A stretch of 64,000 nucleotides of DNA from Promethearchaeia archaeon (GCA_029856045.1 JAHQWG010000047.1:188001-252000); one strand, 5' to 3'. Numbered from the stretch's first letter, positions 1 through 8,783 are shown. Program-made: numbers and translations. Notes: generated by a model from the letters alone, not told the origin.

Positions 1-622
1 GCCTCCCTTTACTCCACGGGCTTTTCCAATATGGTTCTCCTTCCTTCATTTTTTTCCATAAGGCAAAATCTCTTGGATCTAATTTGTCTTCGCCAAATGC
101 AACATCTTGATCTTCTTCGATTTCTTGTTCAATTTCCTCTTCAATATCTAAGTTTTGAAAAATTGTCTTGTATTTCGGAAATGAATTTACAGAAAAATAT
201 ACAGAGCCATTTTTCTCATAAGCAACACCTTTTTCTATCAGACCTTGAATAAATTTTACCATAAAGTCGATAGTCTCCGTGGCTTTGGGATTCAAATAAT
301 CCTTTTCTATGTTTAAAACATCCATAATTTCAAAATATTCTTTTGTATACTGTTCGCTGAGAGTTTTTGTATCAATACCTTTCTCATTAGCCCTGTTAAT
401 TATCTTATCATCAATGTCAGTGATGTTTTTTACGAGTTTAACATTAAAACCCTTGAATTCAAGATACTTGCGAATGATATCAAATACTACTGCTGACTTT
501 GCATGCCCTAGATGAGGTGAACCATAAACTGTTGGACCACAGACATACATCAAAACTTCATTAGGACTTATCGGTTTAAATTCTTCTTTTTGAAATGTTA
601 AACTATTATATACTTTCAGCAT
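1..622 (-). CDS. cysS: Cysteinyl-tRNA synthetase, N-terminal part (runs off the window)
   Basis: Class I aminoacyl-tRNA synthetase charging tRNA-Cys in the cytosol. About 207 codons are present, read from an ATG at 622 and open to the window edge, so the C-terminal half is missing. Visible marks are the zinc-ligand region CGPTVYG (Cys28), the class I signature as HLGH (residues 37-40), the KNITDIDDKI stretch (about 65-74) and, near the window edge, EPYWKSPWSKG, which matches the W-x-SPWG-x-G motif of the family. The start is directly preceded by AAAGG, a weak ribosome site with no spacing, so expression may be leaderless or coupled to the tRNA transcript. The tRNA-Cys gene lies 47 nt upstream on the same strand, so enzyme and substrate may share a transcript. 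Confidence 0.95.
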   Translation of the reverse strand, partial: MLKVYNSLTFQKEEFKPISPNEVLMYVCGPTVYGSPHLGHAKSAVVFDIIRKYLEFKGFNVKLVKNITDIDDKIINRANEKGIDTKTLSEQYTKEYFEIMDVLNIEKDYLNPKATETIDFMVKFIQGLIEKGVAYEKNGSVYFSVNSFPKYKTIFQNLDIEEEIEQEIEEDQDVAFGEDKLDPRDFALWKKMKEGEPYWKSPWSKGR

Positions 623-669
623 CCTTTGAGTAAGTTAATTAAATTTTTAAATGTTTTTAAACAAAATAA

Positions 670-741
670 GCCAGTGGTGGGACTTGAACCCACGAATAAC
701 CGCTCTGCAGGCGGTCTCCTTAGCCACTCGGATACACTGGC
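670..741 (-). tRNA. tRNA-Cys (GCA)
   Basis: The 72-nt reverse-strand sequence folds as a full cloverleaf: acceptor GCCAGTG/CACTGGC, D-stem TCC/GGA with a 10-nt loop, anticodon stem ACCGC/GCGGT with loop CTGCAGA (anticodon GCA at 34-36), 5-nt variable loop, and T-arm GTGGG-TTCAAGT-CCCAC. The base after the acceptor is T, the U73 discriminator typical of tRNA-Cys. CCA is not encoded. No intron is visible. It sits just upstream of cysS. Confidence 0.97.
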
Positions 742-1089
742 TTTTATTGCTGTCGAGTTATTAAAAATATGTATATTATATCAAATAAATTTTATTCTAA
801 TATTCTTTTAAAATTATTCATTGAATTGTTCTCGCCATTCCTTGATGGATAACATATTAATATCCTCCTGAAAAATTTTCAATATAGCATCTATTTAAGC
901 AATTTAAACATAATTCTGTGATGAATTACAATCATTAAATACTCAATTTTGCCAAAGCAAATGAATTTAAACCTTTTGGAACTATTAATGGAAAATAAGT
1001 ATGATGAAATATTGAGGGGCTTGATAGGGTCTTCGTGAAAATATTAAGGAATTTGATAATATTATAATAAAATTTTGAGAATGTAATTT
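742..1089. other. Intergenic region with a 13-codon reading frame behind a strong ribosome site
   Basis: No normal gene is seen. On the minus strand, positions 855-814 hold ATG plus 12 codons (MLSIKEWREQFNE) and TAA, preceded by a near-perfect Shine-Dalgarno CAGGAGGA at 869-862, five or six bases upstream. It lies upstream of tRNA-Cys on the same strand and could be a microprotein, a leader peptide, or the start of a lost gene. On the plus strand, ATG 961 to TGA 1038 gives 25 residues (MNLNLLELLMENKYDEILRG...) with no ribosome site. It may be a fragment of a winged-helix protein, but this is not supported further. Confidence 0.35.
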
Positions 1090-2148
1090 CTAAGAGTCCC
1101 AAAAACCCCTTTTCTTTAAATATCTTCCCAAATAAACCAAGATTAGCATGATAGGAACTTCCCAGAATAACCCCATGGTTGTACCAAGTGCCGCCACTGA
1201 ACCAACTCCGTACATTGTAATAGCTGTGGCAATAGCTATTTCAAAGTGGCTTGAAGAACCAATAATAACTGTTATGATTGCTTCTCTATATTTCATTTTG
1301 AAGAGTTTTGTAATTAGTATGTTGTAGCCAACTACAATCATAAATCCAACCAATAATGGGATTGTAACTACTATTAACAAATCTGGATTATTAATCAACA
1401 CATTTCCATTCAATGAGAAAAGAATGACTAAAGTTGTCAATAATGCAATAATTGAAATTTTTCCAACAAATGGTCGATAATTATCATTAAACCATTCTAC
1501 TCCCTTGGAATTAATTATCAATTTTTTACTGACTATACCTAAGAATAATGGAATTCCGATAAAAAATAATAATGAAATTAATAAAAGTACCCAATCAATG
1601 GGAATATTTTGAATCCCTGTGAGTAATGTAACAATAGGAACATAAAGAAAAATTATAGTGATTGTATTTAAACTGGTATTAACCACATTTTGTTCTTGAT
1701 TACCCTTTGCCATATAACCCCATACTAGGACCATTGCTGTACAGGGTGATGAGCTAAGAAGAATAACCGCTACAATTAACTGTTCATTACCGTTTAAAAA
1801 TAGATTTACCATTACCAAGCCAACTATAGGCGCGATAACCCAATTGGATAAAATCGTCAATATTATTGGCTTAGGACTTTTTCTTAATTTTTTTAATTCT
1901 GATGCTTGTAGATTTAACATTGCGGGATACATCATTAAGAATAGGCAGATGCCAATTGGGATTGAAATACCCTGAATTTGCCAAGAATTAATCGATTCAC
2001 TTACTGCAGGTATAACTTGAGAAAAAATAATCCCAATGACCATACATAAGGCAACCCAAATTGGAAGATATTTTTCGAAAAAACCGATTCCTCTAGATCT
2101 TTCTTCTATTTTTTCCAGATCTGAGCTGTGTTCAGTTCCTATCACCAT
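1090..2148 (-). CDS. acr3: Arsenite efflux permease, ACR3 family
   Basis: Membrane transporter of the bile/arsenite/riboflavin superfamily, expected to export arsenite (and possibly antimonite). The 352 residues match the family length and hold about ten hydrophobic segments after a charged 25-residue N-terminus. The ACR3 signature is clear: SSPCTAMVLVWGYMAKGN with the conserved Cys136 in the half-broken helix. A second motif, NTITIIFLYVPI, follows. The gene is divergent from an ArsR regulator with 126 bp between starts and an 11-bp inverted repeat in that gap, so it is probably repressed by ArsR until metalloid binds. No arsenate reductase or arsA is next to it; a copper-type ATPase lies beyond the regulator, making this a metal-resistance block. 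Confidence 0.93.
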   Translation of the reverse strand: MVIGTEHSSDLEKIEERSRGIGFFEKYLPIWVALCMVIGIIFSQVIPAVSESINSWQIQGISIPIGICLFLMMYPAMLNLQASELKKLRKSPKPIILTILSNWVIAPIVGLVMVNLFLNGNEQLIVAVILLSSSPCTAMVLVWGYMAKGNQEQNVVNTSLNTITIIFLYVPIVTLLTGIQNIPIDWVLLLISLLFFIGIPLFLGIVSKKLIINSKGVEWFNDNYRPFVGKISIIALLTTLVILFSLNGNVLINNPDLLIVVTIPLLVGFMIVVGYNILITKLFKMKYREAIITVIIGSSSHFEIAIATAITMYGVGSVAALGTTMGLFWEVPIMLILVYLGRYLKKRGFWDS

Positions 2149-2274
2149 GATTCTTCAAATAGATTTATTTATTTTTTTTTGATAAGATCCTTATATCTAA
2201 AAATATGGATTCAGATTTAAGTTTATCTATTTGAATTCAAAAAAATTATTAGTCATGATTTTAATACTATAATT
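2149..2274. promoter_or_regulatory. Divergent acr3/arsR promoter with 11-bp inverted repeat
   Basis: TTCAAATAGAT at 2154-2164 and its exact reverse complement ATCTATTTGAA at 2225-2235 flank the 126-bp gap, one copy near each start. The second copy overlaps the palindrome TTGAATTCAA (2231-2240). Two copies in opposite orientation at the edges of a divergent promoter are what one expects for ArsR operators that control both genes; binding is inferred, not shown. Confidence 0.55.
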
Positions 2275-2625
2275 ATGGGATTAAAAAATGAAGAAGAACT
2301 TAGACGTTTAATCGAATGTGTTGGAATTGATAAAAACATTGTTGAATATATTGAGGAATTAAAGAAAAAAAGAGATGAAATTTTATCTAGAAAAGATTTT
2401 GAAAGCAATTTATCACGCTATAACGCACTCGGACATAAAATTAGATATTTAATTTATAATTTAATAAAAAAAAAAGAAATATGCATATGCGAGTTAAATG
2501 CGATTTTAGATTTAACTCAACCAACAATTTCCCATCATGTAAAAATTTTAGAACAAGCAGGTTTGATTATTGGGATTAAAAGCGGGAGATTTACCCATTA
2601 TCAAATTAAAAAAGAAATTAATTAG
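2275..2625 (+). CDS. arsR: ArsR/SmtB-family metalloregulator
   Basis: A 116-residue repressor with a winged helix-turn-helix at about residues 46-112. The metal-sensing segment in the first part of the HTH reads EICICEL, giving Cys70 and Cys72, which corresponds to the ELCxCDL motif of arsenic-sensing ArsR. The recognition helix TQPTISHHVKILEQAGL and wing IIGIKSGRFTHYQI are typical. A third cysteine, Cys15, sits in an N-terminal coiled extension of about 45 residues that is longer than usual and could supply another ligand. It is divergent from acr3 and most likely represses it and itself. Sensing of As(III) is inferred from the motif and the neighbour. Confidence 0.9.
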   Translation: MGLKNEEELRRLIECVGIDKNIVEYIEELKKKRDEILSRKDFESNLSRYNALGHKIRYLIYNLIKKKEICICELNAILDLTQPTISHHVKILEQAGLIIGIKSGRFTHYQIKKEIN

Positions 2626-2739
2626 ATTTTTTGAATGATTTAAAAATCAAAATTTTAATTAATTAAAAAAAATTGAGGTAAAGAGATTTCACTCACAATT
2701 TTAATGAAGCTTAAAATAAAATAAAAAAAAGAAATTGAA

Positions 2740-5700
2740 TTATTCTATAACTTCCATCTTAACTCCATGGTGTTCTGGGATAGGTTGTGCACCACAAGAG
2801 GCTCCCATCCAACACACCAATTGATCTCCCTCTTTATGCATGGGTTTCCCACAGTGCATTGGGAGTTCCATTATTTCTCCACATTCGGAACACTTCAATT
2901 TTCCCATAGTTATTTCACTATCTTTTTGTTTAATTTTTTCTTTTATAATTTTACCTTCTTCCTTTATTATATATTTTTCTGGATTATTCTTAAATTCAAT
3001 TTCACACGATTCATTGCAGAAATAATATTTTTTCCCTTTATATTCATATTCGATTGACTCGATTAACTTTATTTTCATACCACAGACGGGATCAGTAACT
3101 AATTCTTCAGATTCAGGTTTTTTATACATTAATTTTGGATCCATATGCTTATAATCCGCATATTTTTCCGGATTAGTTTTAAACTCTGTCTCACAGGATG
3201 AGCTGCAGAAGAAAAATTTCTCACCCTTATATTCATACTCAATTGATTGACTTGGAATTATTTCCATTCCGCAAATTGGATCGATTGCTTTCTTTTCGAT
3301 TAATAATTTTTCTTCTTGAATTTGTTGTTCAGTTCGTGGATCGAATCGTTTTAGGAATAATGCATTAGTGACCACGGAAACCGAGCTCGACGCCATAAAT
3401 AAAGCTGCCATATATGGTGGTAAGAAAAATCCCGTCAATGCATAAAGTAAGCCCGCAGCCATAGGGATTCCAATGATATTATAAATAAATGCCCAAAATA
3501 AATTGGTTATCATTTTTCTGTATGTTTTTTTAGATAATCTAATTGCCGAGACAACGTTTCTTAAATCTCCTCTCATTAAAACGATATCTGCAGTTTCAAT
3601 AGCTACATCAGTTCCGCTTCCTATTGCAATTCCAACATCAGCTTGTGCTAAGGCAGGAGCATCATTTATACCATCTCCAACCATTGCGACGATGTTACTT
3701 TCATTCAATTCTTGTGTAGATTTTACGGTTTTTGCTTTATCATTAGGCAAAACCTCTGCATATATATGGTTTTCTTCAAAATCTAATTCCTTTCCTATAC
3801 TTAAAGCTGTTTGCCTATTATCACCGGTAAGCATATATAGCTGAATCCCCATTTCTCTTAATTGATTAAGGGCATATGATGCTTGATCTTTGATTTTATC
3901 AGAGATTCCAATGATACCTCTAATTTTACTATCGACACTTAACAATATGGTAGTTATTCCACTATTTTGTAACTCCTTAAATTTGTTTTCAAATAGACCT
4001 AAACCAATTTTATTATCAAGTATTAATTTTTCATTACCAATCAAAACTTTCAAGTTATCAATTGTTGTTTCAATACCTTTTCCAGGTACTGCATTAAATT
4101 CTTTTGGTTCATTTAAGTCAATCATTTTTTGATTTGCTTCCTCAATAATTGCTTTTGCAATTGTATGTTCTGAGCCCAATTCTGCGCTTCCTGCAAAGTG
4201 AAGTATTTCTTCTTCAGTAAATCCAACTTTTTTTAATTCCTTTTCCGTTACAATTACAGAAACCTTAGGTTTTCCAATTGTTAATGTTCCCGTTTTATCA
4301 AATACGATATTATTAACATTATTTATTGCTTCTAATGAATCACCACCTTTTACTAATATACCAATCTCTGCTCCTTTTCCAGTTCCAACCATTATTGCAG
4401 TCGGGATTGCCAAACCTAGCGCACATGGACAAGCAATAACAACAACAGAAGTGAAAATTAATAATGACGTTTCAAAACCACGCTCCCCAATAAAAAACCA
4501 GTAAAGAAAAGCACTAAGAGCAACTATAATTACTATTGGTACGAAATAATTGCTTACTTTATCAGCTAATTGCTGTTTTGCTGCTTTTTTACTCTGTGCT
4601 TCCTTCACAAAGTCGATAATCTGAAATAATAATGTATCTTTTCCAACCTTTTCCGTCGTCATTTTAATTAACCCAGTTTGATTAACTGTCGCTCCAATAA
4701 CCTCATCTCCCGACGTCTTTTTAGCATAAACGCTTTCCCCAGTAATCATTGACTCATCAATTTTTGTTTTTCCTTCGATGATTTTTCCATCTACTGGAAT
4801 TTTCATTCCTGGTTTCACTATTAAAATATCCCCAACCTCAATTTCTTCAATTGGAATTTCTATTTCTTTACCATCTTTTAAAATTATTGCAGTTTTCGCT
4901 TGTAAACCAATTAATTTTTTTATAGCTTCAGATGCCTGACCCTTTGCTTTATGTTCAAGATATTTACCTAATAACAGAAATGTCAAAATCATACTCATAG
5001 CTTCATAGAATGTCTCACCTGGGATAAAAAATGTGGTCAATATTGAGTATATATAAGCCGTTCCTGTTCCCAATGAAACCAAAACATCCATATTAGTCGA
5101 TTTATTTTTAAGAGATTTATATGCTCCTATAAGGAAAAAAGATCCTCCAATCGCAAAATTTGCACTTGCTAAGAAAAATAAAATTAGTTTTATCGTAAAA
5201 GAAGGCTCAACAAACCAACTAATTGGAGTTATAATTAACGAGAGAATAGCGGATATAATAAATCTATTTAATCTTTTTTTTTGTTCCTTTTGCTGAACTT
5301 CAAATTCCTTGTCAATCACACCTGCAGATTTTTCTATTTTATAACCAAAATTCCTAAGTTTAGATATTAATTTGGATACACTTATTTCAAATTCATTAAA
5401 TTCAAGAAAAACTTTTTTTGCTTGATAATTCCCACGAATCTCATAAATTCCTTTTATATTTTTTGCGTTTTCTATTAAATTATCAAAATTTTTTTCTGAA
5501 ATATCATCGGTGATTACAACATCAATTCTCGAAAGATTCGCTCGATATCCTAAATTGATAATTGCTTGGCGAAATTTAAAGAAATCAACTTTGTTTGGAC
5601 TATATTCTACATTTGCTTCCTCATTAGCAAAATTTACAACAGAGGTTTCAACACCATTGAGAGATTTTAATTTATTTTCGATTTTAAGCGCACAATTAGC

Positions 5701-5754
5701 GCATGTCATTCCCCCAAGTTTAATAATAATTTTTTCTTTCGATTCAGGTTCCAT
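2740..5754 (-). CDS. copA: Copper-type P1B ATPase with HMA, degenerate HMA, two YHS domains and a zinc-ribbon-like tail
   Basis: ATP-driven membrane pump for Cu(I)/Ag(I) or a related metal, 1004 residues against about 750-820 for normal CopA. Order: HMA domain with GGMTCANC (Cys18, Cys21); a second ferredoxin-like domain at about 77-145 lacking CxxC; the ATPase core with TGES (338-341), CPC in the membrane (442-444), DKTGT (486-490), TGDN and GDGIND; transmembrane tail with MASSSVSVVTNA; then YHS domains at about 824-866 (DPICGM, CSSSC) and 887-929 (DPVCGM, CNESC); and a tail at 955-994 with Cys955, 958, 968, 981 and 987 plus several His. The usual SEHP motif reads SEHT. Bases 2740-2780 encode the His-rich end. 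The extra domains may load or sense metal. Exact substrate is uncertain. Confidence 0.93.
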   Translation of the reverse strand: MEPESKEKIIIKLGGMTCANCALKIENKLKSLNGVETSVVNFANEEANVEYSPNKVDFFKFRQAIINLGYRANLSRIDVVITDDISEKNFDNLIENAKNIKGIYEIRGNYQAKKVFLEFNEFEISVSKLISKLRNFGYKIEKSAGVIDKEFEVQQKEQKKRLNRFIISAILSLIITPISWFVEPSFTIKLILFFLASANFAIGGSFFLIGAYKSLKNKSTNMDVLVSLGTGTAYIYSILTTFFIPGETFYEAMSMILTFLLLGKYLEHKAKGQASEAIKKLIGLQAKTAIILKDGKEIEIPIEEIEVGDILIVKPGMKIPVDGKIIEGKTKIDESMITGESVYAKKTSGDEVIGATVNQTGLIKMTTEKVGKDTLLFQIIDFVKEAQSKKAAKQQLADKVSNYFVPIVIIVALSAFLYWFFIGERGFETSLLIFTSVVVIACPCALGLAIPTAIMVGTGKGAEIGILVKGGDSLEAINNVNNIVFDKTGTLTIGKPKVSVIVTEKELKKVGFTEEEILHFAGSAELGSEHTIAKAIIEEANQKMIDLNEPKEFNAVPGKGIETTIDNLKVLIGNEKLILDNKIGLGLFENKFKELQNSGITTILLSVDSKIRGIIGISDKIKDQASYALNQLREMGIQLYMLTGDNRQTALSIGKELDFEENHIYAEVLPNDKAKTVKSTQELNESNIVAMVGDGINDAPALAQADVGIAIGSGTDVAIETADIVLMRGDLRNVVSAIRLSKKTYRKMITNLFWAFIYNIIGIPMAAGLLYALTGFFLPPYMAALFMASSSVSVVTNALFLKRFDPRTEQQIQEEKLLIEKKAIDPICGMEIIPSQSIEYEYKGEKFFFCSSSCETEFKTNPEKYADYKHMDPKLMYKKPESEELVTDPVCGMKIKLIESIEYEYKGKKYYFCNESCEIEFKNNPEKYIIKEEGKIIKEKIKQKDSEITMGKLKCSECGEIMELPMHCGKPMHKEGDQLVCWMGASCGAQPIPEHHGVKMEVIE

Positions 5755-6013
5755 AATAATACATCCAGAAATACCTTAAAAGTTGTAAAATTGTTTTTAA
5801 AAAAAGATTATATCTCTATCTTTTATTAAAGATTGTTTAGTTAAATATAAAAAAATTTTCAGTATAAATTATTAGTTTTAAAAGAAAATTCTAAACAAAT
5901 ATAGGTATTTCGTTTAATTTTTCTGTTAATAATTATAGATTCAAAAAATTTTTATAAAATAATTATTAAAGGTACAAAATATATTTTTATAGTTATTTGA
6001 ATAATTTCTATCT

Positions 6014-6307
6014 ATGGCAGAATCAAAAATTCCAATTATTATTACTAAAGAAGGATGCCACCGTTGTGAAGAATTAGAAGCTTGGCTAAAAAAGAATAAT
6101 GTTAATTATATTCACCAAGACATTGAAGATAAAAAATTTACTGAACAATTATTACATGATCCAAATTTTGTAGGCACTTTTTGTGATGCAGATGGCTGTA
6201 TTGTAAATACTCCTGTTGTCATACACAAAGGTAAATATTGGTTTAAGGAACTATGGGGCATTTCTGGATTACGAGAAAGAGAAGCTAAAAAACTCTTTCT
6301 AGATTAA
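6014..6307 (+). CDS. Glutaredoxin-like thioredoxin-fold protein
   Basis: A 97-residue protein with a glutaredoxin/thioredoxin-like pattern: strand IPIIITKEG, active site CHRC (Cys15, Cys18) at the start of helix 1, and the cis-proline region NTPVVI (Pro67) followed by KGKYW. A second cysteine pair, CDADGC (Cys57, Cys62), precedes the cis-proline and is not standard for glutaredoxins; it could form a second disulfide or bind metal. It stands alone between the copper ATPase and a flavoprotein, with AT-rich promoter-like sequence upstream. Likely a cytosolic thiol-disulfide reductase or a metal-handling thiol protein; the partner is unknown. Confidence 0.8.
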   Translation: MAESKIPIIITKEGCHRCEELEAWLKKNNVNYIHQDIEDKKFTEQLLHDPNFVGTFCDADGCIVNTPVVIHKGKYWFKELWGISGLREREAKKLFLD

Positions 6308-6331
6308 GATTTGTGTGGATTTTATAAATTT

Positions 6332-6937
6332 TTAATTTTTTTCTTTCAATTTAGCCATTTTATTAACTACTTTTTTGATAGCTCTTAGACCTTCTTCATC
6401 TTTCTCAATACCTTTTTTTCCTAGATCTTTCGACCATAAGCAAGCACCTAAATTTGCTCCAAAAGCACCACCAGAAACCGTTATTATGCCATTTTGTATA
6501 TAAAAGTCCAAAATTGTTCTAATGGCAGGTTCTTGACCTCCGTTCCTATCTCCCCCAACAGCTAACGCTATTCCATTCTTATTCCAGAAAATTTCAGGTT
6601 TTTTGGCTACTAATGCTCTACAACGGTCCATAACTGCTTTTAATTGTGCGGATAGATTCCCTTGAAATACTGGAGTTCCAAATAAAAAATATTTTGCGTT
6701 TTCTAACTTAGGATAAAGCTCCTGTAAATCGTCTTTTTGTATACAACCCTTTTTCTCCCTAATACAATAATCGCAATGGGTACAAAAACCAATTTTCTTA
6801 CCTCTGACAGTCCAAAATTCTGTTTCGAATCCAAATTTCTCAGTAGCATAATTTAAGGCATATTTTATGGAGAATTCTGTAGCTTGATTTCTCGGACTGC
6901 CGCATATTCCTAATAACAAGTTTTTATTTTCAACCAT
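6332..6937 (-). CDS. Iron-sulfur flavoprotein / NADPH-dependent FMN reductase family
   Basis: A flavodoxin-fold protein of 201 residues. The N-terminus LLLGICGSPRNQATEFS is the FMN-phosphate loop, followed by a compact cysteine set CTHCDYCIREKKGC (Cys-x2-Cys-x2-Cys-x6-Cys) as in archaeal iron-sulfur flavoproteins that bind one 4Fe-4S cluster, and then FGTPVFQGNLSAQLKAVMDR, the second flavin-contact region. Members pass electrons from ferredoxin to O2, H2O2 or other acceptors, which suits the oxygen-defence genes that follow. It is convergent with the glutaredoxin-like gene (24 nt apart) and divergent from the NADH:rubredoxin reductase-like gene. Electron donor and acceptor are inferred. Confidence 0.88.
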   Translation of the reverse strand: MVENKNLLLGICGSPRNQATEFSIKYALNYATEKFGFETEFWTVRGKKIGFCTHCDYCIREKKGCIQKDDLQELYPKLENAKYFLFGTPVFQGNLSAQLKAVMDRCRALVAKKPEIFWNKNGIALAVGGDRNGGQEPAIRTILDFYIQNGIITVSGGAFGANLGACLWSKDLGKKGIEKDEEGLRAIKKVVNKMAKLKEKN

Positions 6938-7121
6938 AATTTATAATTTGTATTTTTTCTTTTATTTGTTTTTACAATATTCTTTTTCGGTGGATTAAGG
7001 AAAAATTATTAATATCCAGAATTTAATATTTAATGATGGATGAAAATAAACCGAGTTTAGCAAGGATTAGGATAAAATTTCCAGAACAATTCAAAAAAAG
7101 CAAAATATGAATATTTAAAAT

Positions 7122-8327
7122 ATGAAAGTAATTATTATTGGAAATGGAGTAGCAGGTACTTTTTCTGCTCAAAATATTATAAACATTGATAAGAGTGTAG
7201 ATATTAAAATAATAACTGAAGAGAAATATCCGTATTATTCCAGACCCAAATTACCTGAATTAATCTCTGAACAAGTATCAATCAACGATATTATCGTTTT
7301 TAAAGAAGATTGGTATAGGAAGAAAAATATAAAATTAATTTTAGCAAGGAAAGTTTTAGGAATTCATCCAAGACAAAAGCACCTCCTTCTTGAAGATCAA
7401 AAAGAATTCATTCAATATGATAAGTTAATTATTGCAACTGGAAGCAAACCTAATATTCCTCCAATTAAAAACGCAGTTGAACTATTAAAAAAAGGAGTTT
7501 TTACTTTACGCAATATTGATGATGCCATAGAAATACAGAATTATATTAAAGGAAATAAAGCTAAGAAGGCGATCATAATTGGGGGGGGGTTATTGGGTTT
7601 AGAATTGGCAAAACAAATCAAAAATTGCAATCTTGACACAACGATAGTTGAATTTTTTCCAAGGCTTTTACCTCGTCAATTAGACGATGAATGCGCAGAG
7701 ATGTTAAAAGCTGAAATTGAAAAAATGGGAATAAAAGTTATATTAAATGCTACAACTGAGGAAATTTTAGGAACTGATTCAGTTGAAGGAATAAAGATAA
7801 AGGATGGACCTGAAATTAAAGCCGATACTGTATTAATTCAAGCAGGAATAATACCAAGAACCGAACTAGCAGAAAAAGCAAAAATTCAACAGAATCGAGG
7901 TGTTATTGTCAATCAATTTTTACAAACAAGCGATAAAGACATTTTTGCTGTTGGTGATGTGATAGAATACAAATCTCAAACATGGGGGATAATTCCAGCA
8001 TGTATTGAGCAATCAAGAATTGTTGCAGCATCAGTTTTAAATAAAAAAGAGATTCAATATAAGGGAACTACTCCAAAAACCACTCTAAAAATTGTTGGAA
8101 TTAATTTAACATCTATAGGAATATTTGATCCTTCACAAGAAGAGGATATTGGATGGGAGATTCTAAAAAAAGTTGATCAAAATAATTGCTGCTATCAAAA
8201 ATTCGTTTTAAAGGATAATAAATTAAAAGGAGCAATTCTTTTTGGAGAAACAAAATCAATTCCATTTGTAAATAAGAATATAAATTCAAATGTTAATAAG
8301 GAAGAGATTAATAAATTATTAGAATAA
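7122..8327 (+). CDS. FAD-dependent NAD(P)H oxidoreductase, probable NADH:rubredoxin reductase
   Basis: A 401-residue two-dinucleotide-fold flavoenzyme. The FAD motif VIIIGNGVAGTFSA starts at residue 3, the NAD motif AIIIGGGLLGLELA is near residue 150, and the second FAD motif DIFAVGDVIEY is near residue 270. The set matches the NADH:rubredoxin/nitrite reductase-like family (NirB N-terminal, Nror). Rubredoxin starts 131 bp downstream and a flavodiiron protein follows, so the chain NADH to this enzyme to rubredoxin to flavodiiron protein to O2 is the simplest reading. The C-terminal 80 residues are a reductase-type dimerization domain. A coenzyme A disulfide reductase role is less likely because no CxxxxC or SFXXC active-site cysteine is visible near the N-terminus. 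Confidence 0.85.
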   Translation: MKVIIIGNGVAGTFSAQNIINIDKSVDIKIITEEKYPYYSRPKLPELISEQVSINDIIVFKEDWYRKKNIKLILARKVLGIHPRQKHLLLEDQKEFIQYDKLIIATGSKPNIPPIKNAVELLKKGVFTLRNIDDAIEIQNYIKGNKAKKAIIIGGGLLGLELAKQIKNCNLDTTIVEFFPRLLPRQLDDECAEMLKAEIEKMGIKVILNATTEEILGTDSVEGIKIKDGPEIKADTVLIQAGIIPRTELAEKAKIQQNRGVIVNQFLQTSDKDIFAVGDVIEYKSQTWGIIPACIEQSRIVAASVLNKKEIQYKGTTPKTTLKIVGINLTSIGIFDPSQEEDIGWEILKKVDQNNCCYQKFVLKDNKLKGAILFGETKSIPFVNKNINSNVNKEEINKLLE

Positions 8328-8458
8328 AAACCAAAGTCCCTTTAAAAATAACACAATAAATATCTATTATTTTATTAATTTATAGTCTTAATATTTTTAA
8401 TATTTATTAATTTAAATTTCCTAATAATATATTAGAAAATATAAGAGGGGAAATAATT

Positions 8459-8593
8459 CTGGCAAAGTATGAATGTACGGCTTGTGGCTATATTTATGAC
8501 GAAGAAGTAGAAGGGACAAAATGGGAAGACCTCCCTGATGATTGGACATGCCCAGTATGCGGAGTAGGAAAAGATATGTTTGAAAAACTTTAA
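8459..8593 (+). CDS. Rubredoxin, with a non-AUG start
   Basis: A 44-residue rubredoxin, a small electron carrier with one Fe(SCys)4 site. Visible are CTACGYIYD and [15 protein letters not shown], the two CxxC knuckles, around an unusually short loop ([12 protein letters not shown]). There is no ATG, GTG or TTG in frame upstream. The codon just before AKYEC is CTG at 8459, which fits the common MAKYxC start of rubredoxins; an ATT lies one codon earlier at 8456. The ribosome site GAGGGG (8445-8450) is 8 nt from CTG and 5 nt from ATT. Its place between a flavin reductase and a flavodiiron protein indicates that it ferries electrons to the latter. Sequence identity is secure; start codon is not. 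Confidence 0.9.
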   Translation: MAKYECTACGYIYDEEVEGTKWEDLPDDWTCPVCGVGKDMFEKL

Positions 8594-8595
8594 AA

Positions 8596-8660
8596 TTAAA
8601 ATTATTCCAAATTTTTTTTATTTTCTAAATTTTTTATTATTTTTCCTTTTAGTAATCTCA
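8596..8660 (+). terminator. T-rich stretch after rubredoxin
   Basis: The 65 bases after the rubredoxin stop contain repeated runs of five to nine T on the plus strand, without a strong hairpin. Such runs act as archaeal terminators. The next gene begins about 120 bp later with its own AAAAAGGTGA ribosome site, so rubredoxin may end one transcript. Confidence 0.35.
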
Positions 8661-8783
8661 CATGTCAATTGTATTATTTATAATTAAAAAAAAATAAATT
8701 TATAATCACTTTTTGAGTCTAATTAAATGTTATTCAAAGAAATTCAAAAAATCAATTAAATAAGAAAAAAAGGTGATAAAAAA

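Noticed and set aside
961-1038. Plus-strand 25-residue frame near acr3
   Set aside because: Possible fragment of a winged-helix protein but no ribosome site and an early TGA; not supported enough as a gene.
2767-4132. Plus-strand reading frames across the copper ATPase
   Set aside because: They are antisense shadows of the ATPase gene with no ribosome site or family motif.
7033-7110. A 25-codon frame MMDENKPSLARIRIKFPEQF before the NADH:rubredoxin reductase-like gene
   Set aside because: No ribosome site and no recognisable family; too short to support.
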